Shown: positions 26,585 to 37,332, numbered from the stretch's first letter. The stretch is DNA of 64,000 nucleotides from Ferrimonas lipolytica (GCF_012295575.1 NZ_CP051180.1:186001-250000); one strand, 5' to 3'. Notes: a model not told the origin generated them from the letters alone. A program made the numbers and translations.

Positions 26585-27925
26585 ATGATTACAATAAATA
26601 AAGGATTGGATTTGCCCCTCGCCGGCAAACCAGAACAAGTAATTCAGGATGGCCCAACAGTCACTCGGGTTGCGATTTTAGGTGAAGAGTACATTGGCAT
26701 GCGCCCCACCATGAAGGTGAAAGTGGGCGATACCGTCAAAAAAGGTCAGACGATCTTTGAAGACAAGAAAAACCCAGGGGTGTTATTTACCGCCCCAGCC
26801 AGTGGCACAGTCTCCGAAGTCAACCGTGGTGCTCAACGAGTATTGCAGTCGGTAGTTATCGACATTCAAGGGGACGATGCAGTTGCATTTGAATCCTTTG
26901 ATGCAAACCAGTTAGGTCAACTTGGTCGCCAAGTCGTGCAGGACAATTTAGTTAATAGTGGTTTATGGACCGCCCTGCGAACCCGCCCATTTGATAAAAT
27001 TCCTGCCGTAGGTTCCGTTCCTGCCGGAATCTTTGTTACCGCAATCGATACGAGCCCGTTAGCCGCTGATCCCAATGTTATTCTCGCTGAGAAAACCGAA
27101 GCGTTTACTCAGGGTTTGCAGGTATTGACACGTTTAACCGACGGTAAAGTGCATCTGTGCCATGGTGCGACGTCACCGTTGCCAAATGCGATTGCTGGAG
27201 TTGAGTCTCATTCGTTCGGTGGTAAACACCCAGCCGGTTTGGTGGGCACCCATATCCATCATGTGTTGCCAGTAAGTGCAACTCGCATGGTGTGGCATAT
27301 CAACTACCAAGACGTTATTGCCATTGGTCAGCTGTTCACTACCGGTCAGCTGCATAGCCAACGGGTTATCTCGTTTGCTGGACCTGTCGTTAAACAACCA
27401 TGTTTGGTTCGCTCTCATGTTGGTGCCGATCTGAGTCAGATCGCCAAAGGCCAATTAACCCAGTCACACGTTCGATTGGTATCTGGTTCTGCACTGCACG
27501 GCCGTACCGCCGAAGGTAAAGTGTGCTTTTTGGGCCGCTATCACCAACAGTTGACGGTACTAGAGCAGGGCGATGAGAAAGAGCTGTTTGGTTGGGTTAT
27601 GCCAGGCTCAAATAAACACTCATTTACCCGTACATTCCTGTCTCATTTAAGCCCAAGCAAGCTGTTTAACATGACTACCAGTACCGGTGGTTCGAAGCGT
27701 GCCATGGTGCCAATCGGTAACTATGAGCGGGTTATTCCGTTAGACATGTTGCCAACCTTGTTATTACGAGACCTCATTGCCCGTGATACCGACGGCGCTC
27801 AGAAGCTTGGTTGTCTCGAGTTGGCTGAGGAAGATCTGGCTCTGTGTACCTATGTTTGCCCTGGCAAATACGATTACGGGGTACAGCTACGTGCGTGCCT
27901 AGATATTATCGAGAGGGAAGGCTAA
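26585..27925 (+). CDS. nqrA: Na+-translocating NADH:quinone reductase subunit A
   Basis: Cytoplasmic-side subunit of the six-subunit Na+-NQR respiratory pump; binds quinone. The 446-residue protein starts [18 protein letters not shown] at 26585, matching Vibrio NqrA; the in-frame extension to 26474 resembles nothing and lacks a ribosome binding site. [34 protein letters not shown] and the C-terminal [12 protein letters not shown] are family motifs. The stop overlaps the nqrB start (TAATG), so translation is coupled through the operon. Confidence 0.96.
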   Translation: MITINKGLDLPLAGKPEQVIQDGPTVTRVAILGEEYIGMRPTMKVKVGDTVKKGQTIFEDKKNPGVLFTAPASGTVSEVNRGAQRVLQSVVIDIQGDDAVAFESFDANQLGQLGRQVVQDNLVNSGLWTALRTRPFDKIPAVGSVPAGIFVTAIDTSPLAADPNVILAEKTEAFTQGLQVLTRLTDGKVHLCHGATSPLPNAIAGVESHSFGGKHPAGLVGTHIHHVLPVSATRMVWHINYQDVIAIGQLFTTGQLHSQRVISFAGPVVKQPCLVRSHVGADLSQIAKGQLTQSHVRLVSGSALHGRTAEGKVCFLGRYHQQLTVLEQGDEKELFGWVMPGSNKHSFTRTFLSHLSPSKLFNMTTSTGGSKRAMVPIGNYERVIPLDMLPTLLLRDLIARDTDGAQKLGCLELAEEDLALCTYVCPGKYDYGVQLRACLDIIEREG

Positions 27926-29151
27926 TGGGTTTAAAAAACTTCATTGAGCGTATTGAGCCGGACTTCGAGAAGGGCGGTAAATACGAAAAGTGGTATGCCC
28001 TATATGAAGCGGCGGCAACCATCTTGTACACCCCAGGTAGTACTACCCGTGGTGGTACTCACGTTCGCGATAACATCGATTTGAAGCGAATGATGATCAC
28101 CGTGTGGTTGTGTACCTTCCCTGCCATGTTTTTCGGTATGTACAACGTCGGTCTGCAGGCGCAAGAAGCCTTGGCAGCCGGCTTTGCAAGCCCGAATGTA
28201 TGGCAGGTGTCCCTGTTTGAAGCCTTAGGTGGGCAGATGGGGGCAGGTCTTGGCATCGGTGGCTTGATGTTCTATGGCGCCTGCTTCTTCCTGCCAATCT
28301 ATGCGGTGACCTTCGCCGTTGGTGGTTTCTGGGAAGTGGTTTTTGCCTCAGTTCGTAAACACGAGATTAACGAAGGCTTCTTCGTAACCTCGGTGCTGTT
28401 TGCGCTAACGCTGCCAGCAACCATTCCACTGTGGCAGGTTGCCCTTGGTATCACCTTTGGTGTTGTGGTTGCCAAAGAGCTGTTCGGCGGCACCGGTCGT
28501 AACTTCCTAAACCCAGCGTTGGCGGGTCGCGCCTTCCTGTTCTTCGCCTACCCAGCGCAGATCTCCGGTGATGAAGTTTGGGTCGCTGCAGATGGCTTTT
28601 CCGGCGCTACCATGTTGAGTCAAGCGGCTTCTGGTGCGGTTGATTTCGCTAACTACGGTTGGATGCAAGCGTTCTCCGATCCGCAATGGTGGAACAGCTT
28701 TTACGGCTTCATCGGTGGCAGTGTTGGTGAAACCAGCACCTTAGCTCTGGCTATTGGTGGTTTGGTTATTATGTACACCCGCATCGCCTCATGGCGCATC
28801 GTCGGTGGTGTGATGGTCGGCATGATTGCCCTTACCAGTTTGTTTAATGCCATCGGCTCTGATAGCAACTACATGTTCAATGTGCCGTGGACGTGGCACA
28901 TGGTTATGGGTGGTTTCGCCTTCGGTATGTTCTTTATGGCGACCGACCCAGTATCGGCGTCATTTACCAACCAAGGTAAATGGGCATACGGCATCTTGAT
29001 TGGCGTCATGGTGGTGTTAATCCGTGTGGTTAACCCGGCGTATCCTGAAGGGATGATGCTCGCAATCCTGTTCGCCAACCTGTGGGCGCCACTGTTCGAT
29101 TACTTTGTGGCACAGGCCAACATCAAGCGGAGAGAGGCACGTAATGTCTAA
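27925..29151 (+). CDS. nqrB: Na+-NQR subunit B
   Basis: A 408-residue membrane subunit carrying covalent FMN, riboflavin and the main sodium path. Thr229 in [10 protein letters not shown] lies in the Dxx(S/T)GAT flavinylation motif used by Apb[16 protein letters not shown] and [20 protein letters not shown] are conserved NqrB segments, and about ten hydrophobic helices are present. The ATG at 27925 overlaps the nqrA stop by one base, and the 3' end overlaps nqrC by 8 bases. Confidence 0.97.
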   Translation: MGLKNFIERIEPDFEKGGKYEKWYALYEAAATILYTPGSTTRGGTHVRDNIDLKRMMITVWLCTFPAMFFGMYNVGLQAQEALAAGFASPNVWQVSLFEALGGQMGAGLGIGGLMFYGACFFLPIYAVTFAVGGFWEVVFASVRKHEINEGFFVTSVLFALTLPATIPLWQVALGITFGVVVAKELFGGTGRNFLNPALAGRAFLFFAYPAQISGDEVWVAADGFSGATMLSQAASGAVDFANYGWMQAFSDPQWWNSFYGFIGGSVGETSTLALAIGGLVIMYTRIASWRIVGGVMVGMIALTSLFNAIGSDSNYMFNVPWTWHMVMGGFAFGMFFMATDPVSASFTNQGKWAYGILIGVMVVLIRVVNPAYPEGMMLAILFANLWAPLFDYFVAQANIKRREARNV

Positions 29152-29920
29152 ATCCAATGACTCTTTTGGCAAAACCGTAGGCGTAGTTTTAGGACTGTGT
29201 CTGGTGTGTTCACTGGTGGTATCCGGTACCGCAGTAGCGTTAAAGCCACAGCAGCTGCAAAACAAGCTGCAAGATAAGCAAAAGTACATTCTGGAAGCGG
29301 CTGGTATTGAAGTAGAGGGTGGCGATATCGCGACTACCTACAACAAGTACATTGAACCTCGTTTGGTTAATTTCGGCAGCGGGGATTACGTCGATGGCGT
29401 TGACCCGGTGTTGTATGACCAACGTAAAGCTGCCCGTGCCCCAGAAACTTCGACTAAACCAGCCAATGACATCGCCTCGATTAGCCGCCGTGCTAATGAT
29501 GGTGTGTTGTATTTGGTCAAAGGAGAAAACGGTGATGTTGAAACCGTTATCTTGCCAATCCACGGTTATGGTCTGTGGTCAACCATGTACGGCTTCTTAG
29601 CATTAGAAAGCGATCTCAATACCATCCAAGCGTTGGTGTACTACGAACAGGGTGAAACACCTGGTCTGGGTGCCGAGGTTGAGAATCCGAAGTGGAAAGC
29701 TAAGTGGCCTGAAAAGGTAGCCTTCGATAAGGCTGGCAATGTTGCCATCAAGGTAGTTAAAGGCGGCGCTAAAGTGGGTGACATCCACGGTGTGGATGGT
29801 CTCGCAGGCGCAACACTAACCAGTAACGGCGTGACCAACAGTCTCGTATTCTGGTTGGGTGCTGAAGGGTATGGCAACTTTATTGCTAAGGCTCGCAATG
29901 GAGGTCTGAACAATGGCTAG
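29144..29920 (+). CDS. nqrC: Na+-NQR subunit C
   Basis: A 258-residue subunit with one N-terminal membrane helix and a periplasmic FMN domain. Thr224 in [12 protein letters not shown] fits the flavinylation motif and corresponds to Vibrio Thr225. [18 protein letters not shown] and [19 protein letters not shown] are family hallmarks. Start at 29144 follows AGAGAGGCACGTA; it overlaps nqrB and its stop overlaps the nqrD start by 8 bases. Confidence 0.97.
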   Translation: MSKSNDSFGKTVGVVLGLCLVCSLVVSGTAVALKPQQLQNKLQDKQKYILEAAGIEVEGGDIATTYNKYIEPRLVNFGSGDYVDGVDPVLYDQRKAARAPETSTKPANDIASISRRANDGVLYLVKGENGDVETVILPIHGYGLWSTMYGFLALESDLNTIQALVYYEQGETPGLGAEVENPKWKAKWPEKVAFDKAGNVAIKVVKGGAKVGDIHGVDGLAGATLTSNGVTNSLVFWLGAEGYGNFIAKARNGGLNNG

Positions 29921-30548
29921 TCAGCAGCAGTCATTAAAAGAGGTTCTGGTTGGTCCTATTTGGTCCAATAACCCAATTGCACTGCAGGTGTTGGGAGTGT
30001 GTTCTGCCTTGGCAGTAACCACACGGATGGAAACCGCTTTGGTAATGTCGTTGGCATTAACCGTGGTAACCGCTTTCTCTAACCTGTTTATCTCGATGAT
30101 GCGTAACCACATTCCATCGAGCGTACGGATCATCGTGCAGATGACCATTATCGCCTCGTTGGTAATCGTAGTTGACCAAGTATTGAAGGCTTATGCCTTT
30201 GAGATTTCGAAGCAGCTCTCGGTGTTTGTTGGCTTGATCATCACCAACTGTATTGTGATGGGACGAGCGGAAGCGTACGCGATGAAGTCGCCACCACTGC
30301 CAGCCTTCGTTGATGGTATTGGCAACGGTTTAGGCTACTCGGTAATTTTGCTTACCGTTGGCTTTTTCCGTGAACTGTTAGGTAACGGAACCCTGTTTGG
30401 TATCGAGATCTTCACCAAGGTCTCTGAAGGGGGTTGGTATTACCCGAACGGTTTGATGTCATTCCCACCAAGCGCATTCTTCTTGATTGGCTTCATCATC
30501 TGGGCGATTCGCACCTGGAAGCCAGATCAAGTTGAGCCAAAGGAGTAA
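29913..30548 (+). CDS. nqrD: Na+-NQR subunit D
   Basis: A 211-residue integral membrane subunit with about six helices, homologous to NqrE and to RnfE. Cys30 in LGVCSALAV and the cysteine in [12 protein letters not shown] are the residues that, together with two in NqrE, hold the intramembrane 2Fe-2S centre. Family motifs [20 protein letters not shown] and [12 protein letters not shown] are intact. Nine bases separate it from nqrE, with GTAAGGAGGC as ribosome binding site of the latter. Confidence 0.97.
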   Translation: MASQQQSLKEVLVGPIWSNNPIALQVLGVCSALAVTTRMETALVMSLALTVVTAFSNLFISMMRNHIPSSVRIIVQMTIIASLVIVVDQVLKAYAFEISKQLSVFVGLIITNCIVMGRAEAYAMKSPPLPAFVDGIGNGLGYSVILLTVGFFRELLGNGTLFGIEIFTKVSEGGWYYPNGLMSFPPSAFFLIGFIIWAIRTWKPDQVEPKE

Positions 30549-30557
30549 GGAGGCGCT

Positions 30558-31166
30558 ATGGAACATTACATTAGCCTATTCGTACGGGCGATATTCATCG
30601 AAAACATGGCGCTGAGCTTCTTCTTGGGGATGTGTACATTCTTGGCGGTGTCTAAGAAAGTGTCCACCGCCATTGGCCTTGGCATCGCCGTGATTGTGGT
30701 GCTGACATTAGCAGTACCGGTAAACCAGCTTATCTATTCCAACATTCTTGCTCCGGGCGCATTAGCTTGGGCAGGCATGCCAGAAGCGGATTTAAGTTTC
30801 CTTAACTTTATTACCTTTATCGGTGTGATTGCGGCATTGGTACAGATTTTGGAAATGACCCTCGATAAGTACTTCCCACCGCTATACAACGCATTGGGGA
30901 TCTTCCTGCCGTTGATAACCGTTAACTGTGCAATCTTTGGTGCCGTATCCTTTATGGCCAACAAAGATTACAACTTTGGTGAGTCGGTAGTGTTTGGTTT
31001 AGGTGCAGGTGTTGGTTGGGCACTAGCACTGGTGTTGCTCGCCTCGATCCGTGAAAAGATGAAGTACTCCGATGTGCCAGATGGGTTACGTGGCTTAGGT
31101 ATTACCTTTGTTACCGCCGGCCTGATGGCGTTGGGCTTTATGTCCTTTTCCGGGGTGTCGCTGTAA
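30558..31166 (+). CDS. nqrE: Na+-NQR subunit E
   Basis: A 202-residue membrane subunit, pseudo-symmetric partner of NqrD. Cys26 in [11 protein letters not shown] and the cysteine in [14 protein letters not shown] contribute to the shared 2Fe-2S centre. [15 protein letters not shown] is nearly invariant in NqrE and distinguishes it from RnfA. It is preceded by a strong AAGGAGG site. Confidence 0.97.
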   Translation: MEHYISLFVRAIFIENMALSFFLGMCTFLAVSKKVSTAIGLGIAVIVVLTLAVPVNQLIYSNILAPGALAWAGMPEADLSFLNFITFIGVIAALVQILEMTLDKYFPPLYNALGIFLPLITVNCAIFGAVSFMANKDYNFGESVVFGLGAGVGWALALVLLASIREKMKYSDVPDGLRGLGITFVTAGLMALGFMSFSGVSL

Positions 31167-31201
31167 GCGACGCTAACGTAGAGAAGTTAAAGGAATAGTC
31201 G

Positions 31202-32425
31202 ATGGAAATTATACTCGGCGTTGCCATGTTTACCGCGATTGTGATCGCGCTGGTTTTCGTTATTTTATTTGCGAAATCCAAATTAGTACCAGACGGCGAC
31301 GTAACCATCAGTATCAATGGTGATGGCGACAAAGCGATTACCACTTCGCCTGGCGATAAGCTGTTGGGCGCACTGGCGGGCAATGGCATCTTCATCTCAT
31401 CTGCCTGTGGTGGTGGTGGTTCATGTGGTCAGTGTCGCGTTAAAGTGCACTCAGGTGGTGGCGATATTTTGCCAACAGAAACCAGCCACGTGAACAAGCG
31501 TGAAGCCCGTGAAGGCTGTCGTTTGGCCTGTCAGGTAGCGGTTAAGCAAGACATGGATATCGAACTGCCAGAAGAGGTGTTCGGCGTTAAGCAGTGGGAG
31601 TGCGAGGTTATCTCTAACGATAACAAAGCCACCTTTATTAAAGAGCTTAAGCTTGGCATCCCAGATGGCGAATCAGTGCCTTTCCGTGCTGGTGGTTACA
31701 TCCAAATCGAAGCCCCTGCACACCATGTTAAGTACGCCGATTTTGACGTACCGAAAGAGTATCGTGGCGATTGGGAACATTTCGGCTTCTTCAAGCTGGA
31801 GTCTAAAGTTGATGAGCCAACCTTGCGTGCTTACTCAATGGCAAACTACCCAGAAGAGGAAGGAATCATCATGTTGAACGTGCGGATCGCCTCGCCGCCG
31901 CCGCGCAACCTTGAGCTGCCACCGGGTAAGATGTCGTCGTACATCTGGAGCCTAAAAGCGGGTGATAAGGTGATGATCTCCGGTCCATACGGTGAGTTCT
32001 TTGCCAAAGACACTGAAGCGGAGATGGTGTTTGTCGGTGGTGGTGCTGGTATGGCTCCAATGCGTTCACATATATTTGACCAGCTTAAGCGTCTTAACTC
32101 TAAGCGTAAGATCTCATTTTGGTACGGTGCACGTTCTGAACGTGAGATGTTCTATGTTGAAGATTTTGATGGCCTTGCGGCTGGAAATGACAACTTTGAA
32201 TGGCACGTGGCGCTTTCCGACCCTCAGCCAGAGGATAACTGGGAAGGTTACACCGGCTTTATTCATAACGTCTTGTTTGAAGAGTATCTGAAGAATCACG
32301 AAGCCCCAGAGGATTGTGAATTCTACATGTGTGGTCCACCGATGATGAACGCGGCTGTGATTAACATGCTGAAAGAATTAGGTGTTGAAGACGAAAACAT
32401 TATGTTAGATGATTTCGGTGGATAA
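31202..32425 (+). CDS. nqrF: Na+-NQR subunit F, NADH-oxidising
   Basis: The electron entry subunit, 407 residues: an N-terminal membrane anchor (1-25), a 2Fe-2S ferredoxin domain with Cys69, Cys75, Cys78 and Cys110, an FAD domain with the RAYSMANYP motif, and an NADH-binding domain with [15 protein letters not shown] and [11 protein letters not shown]. The C-terminal DDFGG is typical. All ligands are intact, so the encoded pump looks functional. Confidence 0.97.
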   Translation: MEIILGVAMFTAIVIALVFVILFAKSKLVPDGDVTISINGDGDKAITTSPGDKLLGALAGNGIFISSACGGGGSCGQCRVKVHSGGGDILPTETSHVNKREAREGCRLACQVAVKQDMDIELPEEVFGVKQWECEVISNDNKATFIKELKLGIPDGESVPFRAGGYIQIEAPAHHVKYADFDVPKEYRGDWEHFGFFKLESKVDEPTLRAYSMANYPEEEGIIMLNVRIASPPPRNLELPPGKMSSYIWSLKAGDKVMISGPYGEFFAKDTEAEMVFVGGGAGMAPMRSHIFDQLKRLNSKRKISFWYGARSEREMFYVEDFDGLAAGNDNFEWHVALSDPQPEDNWEGYTGFIHNVLFEEYLKNHEAPEDCEFYMCGPPMMNAAVINMLKELGVEDENIMLDDFGG

Positions 32426-32447
32426 GACCTAACTCATACGGATATTG

Positions 32448-33479
32448 ATGACATATCAAAACGTTACCAAATGGCTGGCCTTAATCGGGCTGGCCATTTT
32501 TGTTTCAGGCTGCACCCCATCAGCACAAGTGGTGAAGATTGAAGGAAGTACCATGGGCACCAGCTATCACATTAGCTGGGTTGGCGATGCGGCACAGGCA
32601 CAGCAACTGCAAACAAAGATCGATGACCGTTTAGTAGCGGTGAATCAGTCGATGTCACATTGGCAGCCGGATTCGTTGATTAGCCGATTTAATCATTACG
32701 ACAGTACCGAGCCGATGACCATCGATCATGACTTTGCGACGGTGATGGCTGAGTCGATCTGGTTAGCGGAGCAAACCGAGCGAGCACTGGATGTCACCAT
32801 CGCACCAATTATCGATTTGTGGGGGTTTGGCCCTCAAGGGCAGGTAGAGCAAGCTCCAAGTCCTCGCGAGATTGCCATGGCGCAGGCGCTCTCTGGCATC
32901 AATAAAGTTAGCCTTAATGATCTCGCCTTGAGCAAGAGTGAGCCGTTATTAACTCTTAATCTATCAGCTATCGCTAAAGGTTTTGGGGTTGATGTTGTGG
33001 CCGATCTGCTCGAGCAACATCAGATCGGCAGTTATATGGTGGAGATTGGCGGTGAGTTACGTCTGCGCGGTACGAAGCCGGCAGGCAAGCCGTGGCGGAT
33101 TGCGATTGAACGACCAGATCCCGCTGGTCGAGAGCTATTTCAAGTGATTGAACCGGGTAACATGGCAGTGGCGACATCGGGTGACTATCGCAACTTTTTT
33201 GAAGAAAATGGGACCCGTTTTTCTCACCTAATTGATCCACGCAGCGGTGCACCGATCACCAATCGTTTGGCTTCGGTTACCGTCCTTAGCCCCTCTTGCA
33301 TGCGAGCTGATGGCTTTGCTACTGCATTTAGCATTATGGGTACTGAAGCCAGTTTGGCTTACGCCAATGAGCATAAGATGCCAGTAATGCTGATTGAAAA
33401 GAGCATTAGTGGGCAATTCAATACCTTTTATTCAGACGCTTTTAAAACCTATGTTAATGACAGTGAAACCGCTCAATAA
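32448..33479 (+). CDS. apbE: FAD:protein FMN transferase
   Basis: Attaches FMN to threonines of NqrB and NqrC, so its place directly after nqrF makes functional sense. The protein of about 343 residues has a lipobox (FVSGCTPS), hence is probably anchored facing the periplasm. GSTMGTSYHISWVGD, LSAIAKGFGVDVVADLL and GNMAVATSGDYRNFF with DPRSGAPITN are ApbE signatures. ATG at 32448 is used; a TTG one codon earlier is also possible. Only 22 bases separate it from nqrF. Confidence 0.95.
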   Translation: MTYQNVTKWLALIGLAIFVSGCTPSAQVVKIEGSTMGTSYHISWVGDAAQAQQLQTKIDDRLVAVNQSMSHWQPDSLISRFNHYDSTEPMTIDHDFATVMAESIWLAEQTERALDVTIAPIIDLWGFGPQGQVEQAPSPREIAMAQALSGINKVSLNDLALSKSEPLLTLNLSAIAKGFGVDVVADLLEQHQIGSYMVEIGGELRLRGTKPAGKPWRIAIERPDPAGRELFQVIEPGNMAVATSGDYRNFFEENGTRFSHLIDPRSGAPITNRLASVTVLSPSCMRADGFATAFSIMGTEASLAYANEHKMPVMLIEKSISGQFNTFYSDAFKTYVNDSETAQ

Positions 33480-33647
33480 AACGATTTGCTGCTGATGAAT
33501 TGACCGTTTTAATTGGTGTTAGCGGTTGTGGTTGTCAGGATAGGTGACTCGCTTCACAGATCGCTAATGAATGTTATTCTAAGCGGTACTTGTTAAGGTT
33601 AGCGACAGCGTATCATTGCCTCGATCCTACGCAGTGAGAACGTGTGA

Positions 33648-34772
33648 ATGAAGAAACTAATGCCGCTGTACCATTTGATTGCGACTGAGTCGTCAGCGGA
33701 AGATACCTTTAGAGCGGCCACCAGCTGGTTGTTTGCGCAATACCCGAAACTGTCACGTCTATGCGTGGCCTCGGTCGAAGGGGACGAGGTTTACAGTTTC
33801 TTTGTGCATGACCGGCTTGCCGGCTCTGATGACGATATCTTTTATCAGAGCCGTTTATCGGTGTCGCGAGCATTGGCGGAAATTGCGCAAGGAGATGGCT
33901 TCGAGTGCATTAACGATCTCCAGCCGTTAGCGCAACATCATAGTCAACTGAACAAGCTGTATCAGCGTGGCCACCGCAGCAGCTTTACCTTTGCGATTAA
34001 GGCCAACCAACAGTTGATTGGCTATCTGTTTCTGAACAGTGATCAGCTCGCTGCGTTTGAGCAAAGCCATCACCTTGATGAGTATTTGCAGATCGCGCAG
34101 CTGCTGACTCAGGTAAAGATCTATCTTTACCGCCGAATTACCATGCTCCGTTCCGGCTTGGGGTTAACCCTCAAGATGGGCCATGCTCGCGACCCTGAAA
34201 CCGAAGCGCACCTCGAGCGCATGAGCGCCTATAGCGTACTTATTGCCAGCCACATGGCCCAGCAACAGTTGCTCAATAATACCGATGTGGTTACAGTGCG
34301 CCGTTATGCTCGTTACCACGATATTGGCAAGTATCAGATTCAAGACGATATCTTATTTAGCACCGAACGCTTTACTCCAGAGCAACGGGCGATTATGAAT
34401 CAACACTGTCAGTATGGCGTGGATATTATTAATCATGTCGAACTGGGCATGGGGGTCGATGATCTCAATATGCTGCGCCGACTTAAGAACATCATTCTGC
34501 ACCACCACGAACGATTTGACGGCAAAGGTTACCCCCATGGTCTCAAGGGCAAAGAGATCCCGATTGAAGCCCGAATCGTTACCGTTGCCGATGTATTCGA
34601 CGCGCTATTGAGTGATCGCAAATACAAAGGTGCATGGCCCTTTAATAGTGCTTGTCAGTTCCTTAAAGACAACAGCGGTACCATGTTTGACCCGGATTGC
34701 GTTGACGCTTTGCTTGCGCAATTGGATGAGGTTGATGCCATCCGTGAACGTTATGTCGATGAGCTGGAGTAA
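33648..34772 (+). CDS. HD-GYP domain protein (probable cyclic di-GMP phosphodiesterase)
   Basis: A 374-residue cytosolic protein. Residues 1-165 resemble a GAF-like sensory domain; 170-365 form an HD-GYP domain with the metal motif YHDIGK (His224-Asp225), ILHHHERFDGKGYP with GYP at 294-296, and ARIVTVADVFDALLSDR. Such enzymes hydrolyse cyclic di-GMP to GMP, favouring motility. All catalytic residues appear present. Ribosome binding is weak (GTGAGAA). It is monocistronic and sits 78 bases before dinB, whose promoter begins within the gap. Confidence 0.9.
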   Translation: MKKLMPLYHLIATESSAEDTFRAATSWLFAQYPKLSRLCVASVEGDEVYSFFVHDRLAGSDDDIFYQSRLSVSRALAEIAQGDGFECINDLQPLAQHHSQLNKLYQRGHRSSFTFAIKANQQLIGYLFLNSDQLAAFEQSHHLDEYLQIAQLLTQVKIYLYRRITMLRSGLGLTLKMGHARDPETEAHLERMSAYSVLIASHMAQQQLLNNTDVVTVRRYARYHDIGKYQIQDDILFSTERFTPEQRAIMNQHCQYGVDIINHVELGMGVDDLNMLRRLKNIILHHHERFDGKGYPHGLKGKEIPIEARIVTVADVFDALLSDRKYKGAWPFNSACQFLKDNSGTMFDPDCVDALLAQLDEVDAIRERYVDELE

Positions 34773-34793
34773 CAGCGTTAGCCACTTTGATTG

Positions 34794-34822
34794 ATGACAG
34801 CTTTGGCAGCCACTGTTATAGT
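34794..34822 (+). promoter_or_regulatory. Sigma70 promoter of dinB
   Basis: ATGACA (34794-34799), a 17-base spacer and TATAGT (34817-34822) each differ from consensus by one base. The LexA box lies immediately downstream, across the expected start of transcription. Confidence 0.7.
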
Positions 34823-34824
34823 AA

Positions 34825-34840
34825 CTGTGTTTTTATACAG
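34825..34840 (+). promoter_or_regulatory. LexA (SOS) box upstream of dinB
   Basis: CTGTGTTTTTATACAG fits the gammaproteobacterial SOS box CTGT-N8-ACAG exactly. It ends 10 bases before the dinB start and overlaps the predicted transcription start, so LexA binding would block dinB. Confidence 0.85.
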
Positions 34841-34850
34841 GTATGGTGAC

Positions 34851-35891
34851 GTGGCTCGAAAGATAATTCATGTAGACATGGACTGCTTCTACGCTGCGGT
34901 AGAGGTAAGAGACCATCCAGAATTGGCAGGTAAACCAGTAGCCGTCGGCGGCCCTGCTGGTGGCCGAGGGGTGCTCTCAACCTGTAATTATCAAGCTCGT
35001 GAATTCGGGGTGCGCAGTGCTATGCCCAGTGGTGAAGCGCTCCGCCGTTGCCCTAACTTAATTATTGTTCCCGGCCGAATGCAGGTCTATCAACAAATCT
35101 CGCAGCAGATCCGCGCTATTTTTGCCAAATACACTGATCTGATTGAACCTCTTTCCCTTGATGAGGCATTTTTAGATGTATCGGACTGCACTTTACACCG
35201 TGGCAGCGCGACCCTCATTGCCAAGCAGATCCGCGCCGAGATTCTTGCCGCTACAGGGCTAACCGCCTCGGCAGGCATAGCCAACTGTAAGTTTATCGCC
35301 AAGATCGCCTCCGATGAAAACAAACCCAATGGCCAGTTTGTTGTGCTGCCCAGCGAAACGGAGGCCTTCGCAGCGCAATTGCCACTTCGAAAGATCCCTG
35401 GCGTTGGCCCTAAAACGGCAGAAAGATTAACCGCTCGAGGGCTTAATGTCGGTGCTGATGTACTTAAGCACCAACCGGAGCAACTAGCGCAATGGCTTGG
35501 TAAGTTTGGTCCGGTACTGCACCAACGAGCCCAAGGCATCGATAACCGCGCAGTAGTCAGTCATCGCGAGCGTAAATCGGTCGGAGTAGAAACTACCCTG
35601 TTTGAAGATCTTGGCAGTGAAACCGAGTGCCTGCATGAGCTGCACAAGTTGTTACCAAAGCTCAGTCAGCGGTTAGGCACCAAGCGCTTTAAGGGGCTTA
35701 ATTTGAAGCTTAAATTCAGTGATTTTCAACAAACCACTGTTTCTTGCCAAGCACACCAATTAGAAGAGAACACCTTACGTGCCTTATTGCATACTGGTTA
35801 TCAGCGCGGTGAGGGGAGAGGAGTCCGGTTGGTGGGGATCAGTGTGACACTGGACGATGCCAAGACGCAGCAATTAAGTTTATTGATGTAG
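34851..35891 (+). CDS. dinB: DNA polymerase IV
   Basis: A Y-family translesion polymerase of about 346 residues. The start is GTG at 34851, giving ARKIIHVDMDCFYAAVE, which matches family N-termini; a longer in-frame version from 34791 would run through the promoter and LexA box and is rejected. Catalytic carboxylates are in HVDMDCFYAAVE and PLSLDEAFLDVS (SLDEAFLD), followed by the helix-hairpin-helix IPGVGPKTAERL and little-finger domain. Expression is presumably SOS-induced. A terminator follows. Confidence 0.97.
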   Translation: MARKIIHVDMDCFYAAVEVRDHPELAGKPVAVGGPAGGRGVLSTCNYQAREFGVRSAMPSGEALRRCPNLIIVPGRMQVYQQISQQIRAIFAKYTDLIEPLSLDEAFLDVSDCTLHRGSATLIAKQIRAEILAATGLTASAGIANCKFIAKIASDENKPNGQFVVLPSETEAFAAQLPLRKIPGVGPKTAERLTARGLNVGADVLKHQPEQLAQWLGKFGPVLHQRAQGIDNRAVVSHRERKSVGVETTLFEDLGSETECLHELHKLLPKLSQRLGTKRFKGLNLKLKFSDFQQTTVSCQAHQLEENTLRALLHTGYQRGEGRGVRLVGISVTLDDAKTQQLSLLM

Positions 35892-35924
35892 CTTGATCGT
35901 GCACAGCTCTATTGCTGAAACAAC

Positions 35925-35968
35925 AACACCGCATCAATCATCTCAGCGAGTAATGCGGTGTTATTTTT
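35925..35968 (+). terminator. Intrinsic terminator of dinB
   Basis: AACACCGCAT (35925-35934) pairs perfectly with ATGCGGTGTT (35953-35962), followed by ATTTTTG. Confidence 0.85.
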
Positions 35969-35994
35969 GCTGTTCGAAGTAATGCGGCTAGCTA

Positions 35995-36528
35995 TTATTC
36001 ACCGTAGTTTTCGAACATCTTTTCGACGACGTAGCTGATGCGCTCATCTTCCTGAGCGGCGTTATTGCCTTCTTGAATCGCAGCGGATGCGGTTCCTACC
36101 CAGACAGCCTTGCGAGTTTTCATATCGATAAGGGCGATAACTAGTCCGCCTTTAGGTACATTTTTTAGCTCATCAATATTTTTGGTATCGTCGTGGACGG
36201 TTTCGGTGTGCAGCATGTCGACACCGATGCTGTATACAACACCCAGCTCAGCTGCGAATTTATTCTCTTTCAAACCACGTTCACGTAACTCTTTGTTGAT
36301 CAGAAAACGCAGTTCGGAATCTAAATCATAGTTACGTTTTTTCCATTGTTTGTTGTAGTCGTGCAAAGCCGTTTTACCCAGTACCCACTTATAGCTTGAG
36401 TAGGATGCCAAGTTCGCATCCTGCGCCGTGGCAGACTTGGTTTTGATATCTTGATGTAAGCTGGTTGAAGCACAACCTGACAATGCAACTGCACCGATGA
36501 GTAATACCGCTTTTATTAGATTTTTCAT
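35995..36528 (-). CDS. DUF4136-type lipoprotein
   Basis: A 177-residue lipoprotein with signal MKNLIKAVLLIGAVALSGCA and lipobox ending at Cys19. The body (YSSYKWVLGKTALHDYN, RFLINKELRERGLKE, GGLVIALIDMKTRKAVWVGTA) fits the DUF4136 family: secreted proteins of unknown function with a conserved W and a terminal KAVWxG strand. The ATG at 36528 is preceded by TTGAGGAATGT, deciding it over a start 33 bases upstream. Confidence 0.8.
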   Translation of the reverse strand: MKNLIKAVLLIGAVALSGCASTSLHQDIKTKSATAQDANLASYSSYKWVLGKTALHDYNKQWKKRNYDLDSELRFLINKELRERGLKENKFAAELGVVYSIGVDMLHTETVHDDTKNIDELKNVPKGGLVIALIDMKTRKAVWVGTASAAIQEGNNAAQEDERISYVVEKMFENYGE

Positions 36529-36589
36529 ACATTCCTCAATATAAGTGCTTGTTAACTTCATGCTTATTTAAGGGTATATGGAGGTTGCT

Positions 36590-36661
36590 ATGCAACAATT
36601 ATTTAACTGTTTTGTAAACTTCGAAGTTTTGTTCAGCTTGGCAACAGCAATGCCTCGGTGA
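36590..36661 (+). CDS. Possible 23-residue small ORF
   Basis: ATG at 36590 is preceded by TGGAGGTTGCT, a good Shine-Dalgarno sequence, and the frame (MQQLFNCFVNFEVLFSLATA and three more residues) is hydrophobic. No resemblance recognised and it may be chance in an AT-rich gap. Confidence 0.18.
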   Translation: MQQLFNCFVNFEVLFSLATAMPR

Positions 36662-36811
36662 TAACGCACGAATCTTATTAATTCGACGAGTTTGTTCTTG
36701 TTCAATTTAAGGTGAAAAGGCGCTATTACATAGGCAACTTATGTTGTTGCTGTCCTGATTTGTAATAGGATATCGATACATTGCACTGTTTGATTACTTA
36801 GGAATATAACG

Positions 36812-37288
36812 ATGGCTTTTCAACTGGCTCTTACCGAGATTGGTGAATTGGCGTTTGCACTGCATTCAGCTCCAGGCCTCGATGGCGCTATCGCCGCTGA
36901 TATAGCGCTGCTAAAGCAAGCTGGTGTCGGTGTGGTGGTAACTACCTTGACCAGCGAAGAACTGCATCGGTTTCAACTGACCGCCTTAGGCAGCACCGTC
37001 CAAAATGCAGATATGGTATGGCTGCACTTACCCGTAGTTGATAAGTCTCTGCCGGCGGAAAGGTTTGCAGCGGGTTGGGCTGATGCATTAGAGCAGTTGC
37101 AACAAAGCGCTGCCGCGGGCGAACGGATCTCGGTACATTGTCGTGGTGGTACTGGCCGCACGGGGCTCGTAGCTGCCAAGATCGCGTTAGCATTGGATGC
37201 TGAGTTTGATGCCACCGTTGCCGCCATTCGTGCGGCTCGTCCGGGGGCATTAAGCGCTGAGGCTCAGTTGACTTACCTTAAAGGTTAA
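36812..37288 (+). CDS. Dual-specificity/tyrosine phosphatase-like protein
   Basis: A 158-residue protein with the Cys-based phosphatase loop HCRGGTGRTG: Cys110 nucleophile and Arg116, with candidate general acid Asp77 in HLPVVDKSLP. The fold resembles the CDKN3-like/dual-specificity group found sporadically in proteobacteria. Substrate is unknown (phosphotyrosine protein or small phosphate). The gene is monocistronic with a terminator 22 bases after the stop. Confidence 0.82.
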   Translation: MAFQLALTEIGELAFALHSAPGLDGAIAADIALLKQAGVGVVVTTLTSEELHRFQLTALGSTVQNADMVWLHLPVVDKSLPAERFAAGWADALEQLQQSAAAGERISVHCRGGTGRTGLVAAKIALALDAEFDATVAAIRAARPGALSAEAQLTYLKG

Positions 37289-37310
37289 GGCTGACTATAG
37301 AGCAGTTAAT

Positions 37311-37332
37311 AAGGGGCTATGGCCCCTTTTGT
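37311..37332 (+). terminator. Intrinsic terminator of the phosphatase gene
   Basis: AAGGGGC and GCCCCTTTT form a short strong stem around TATG. Its T-tract is the left flank of MITE-like copy 5. Confidence 0.75.

Noticed and set aside
33480-33520. Possible terminator after apbE (AAAACG/CGTTTT)
   Set aside because: Only six base pairs with a long loop and no clear T-tract; too weak to report as a feature.
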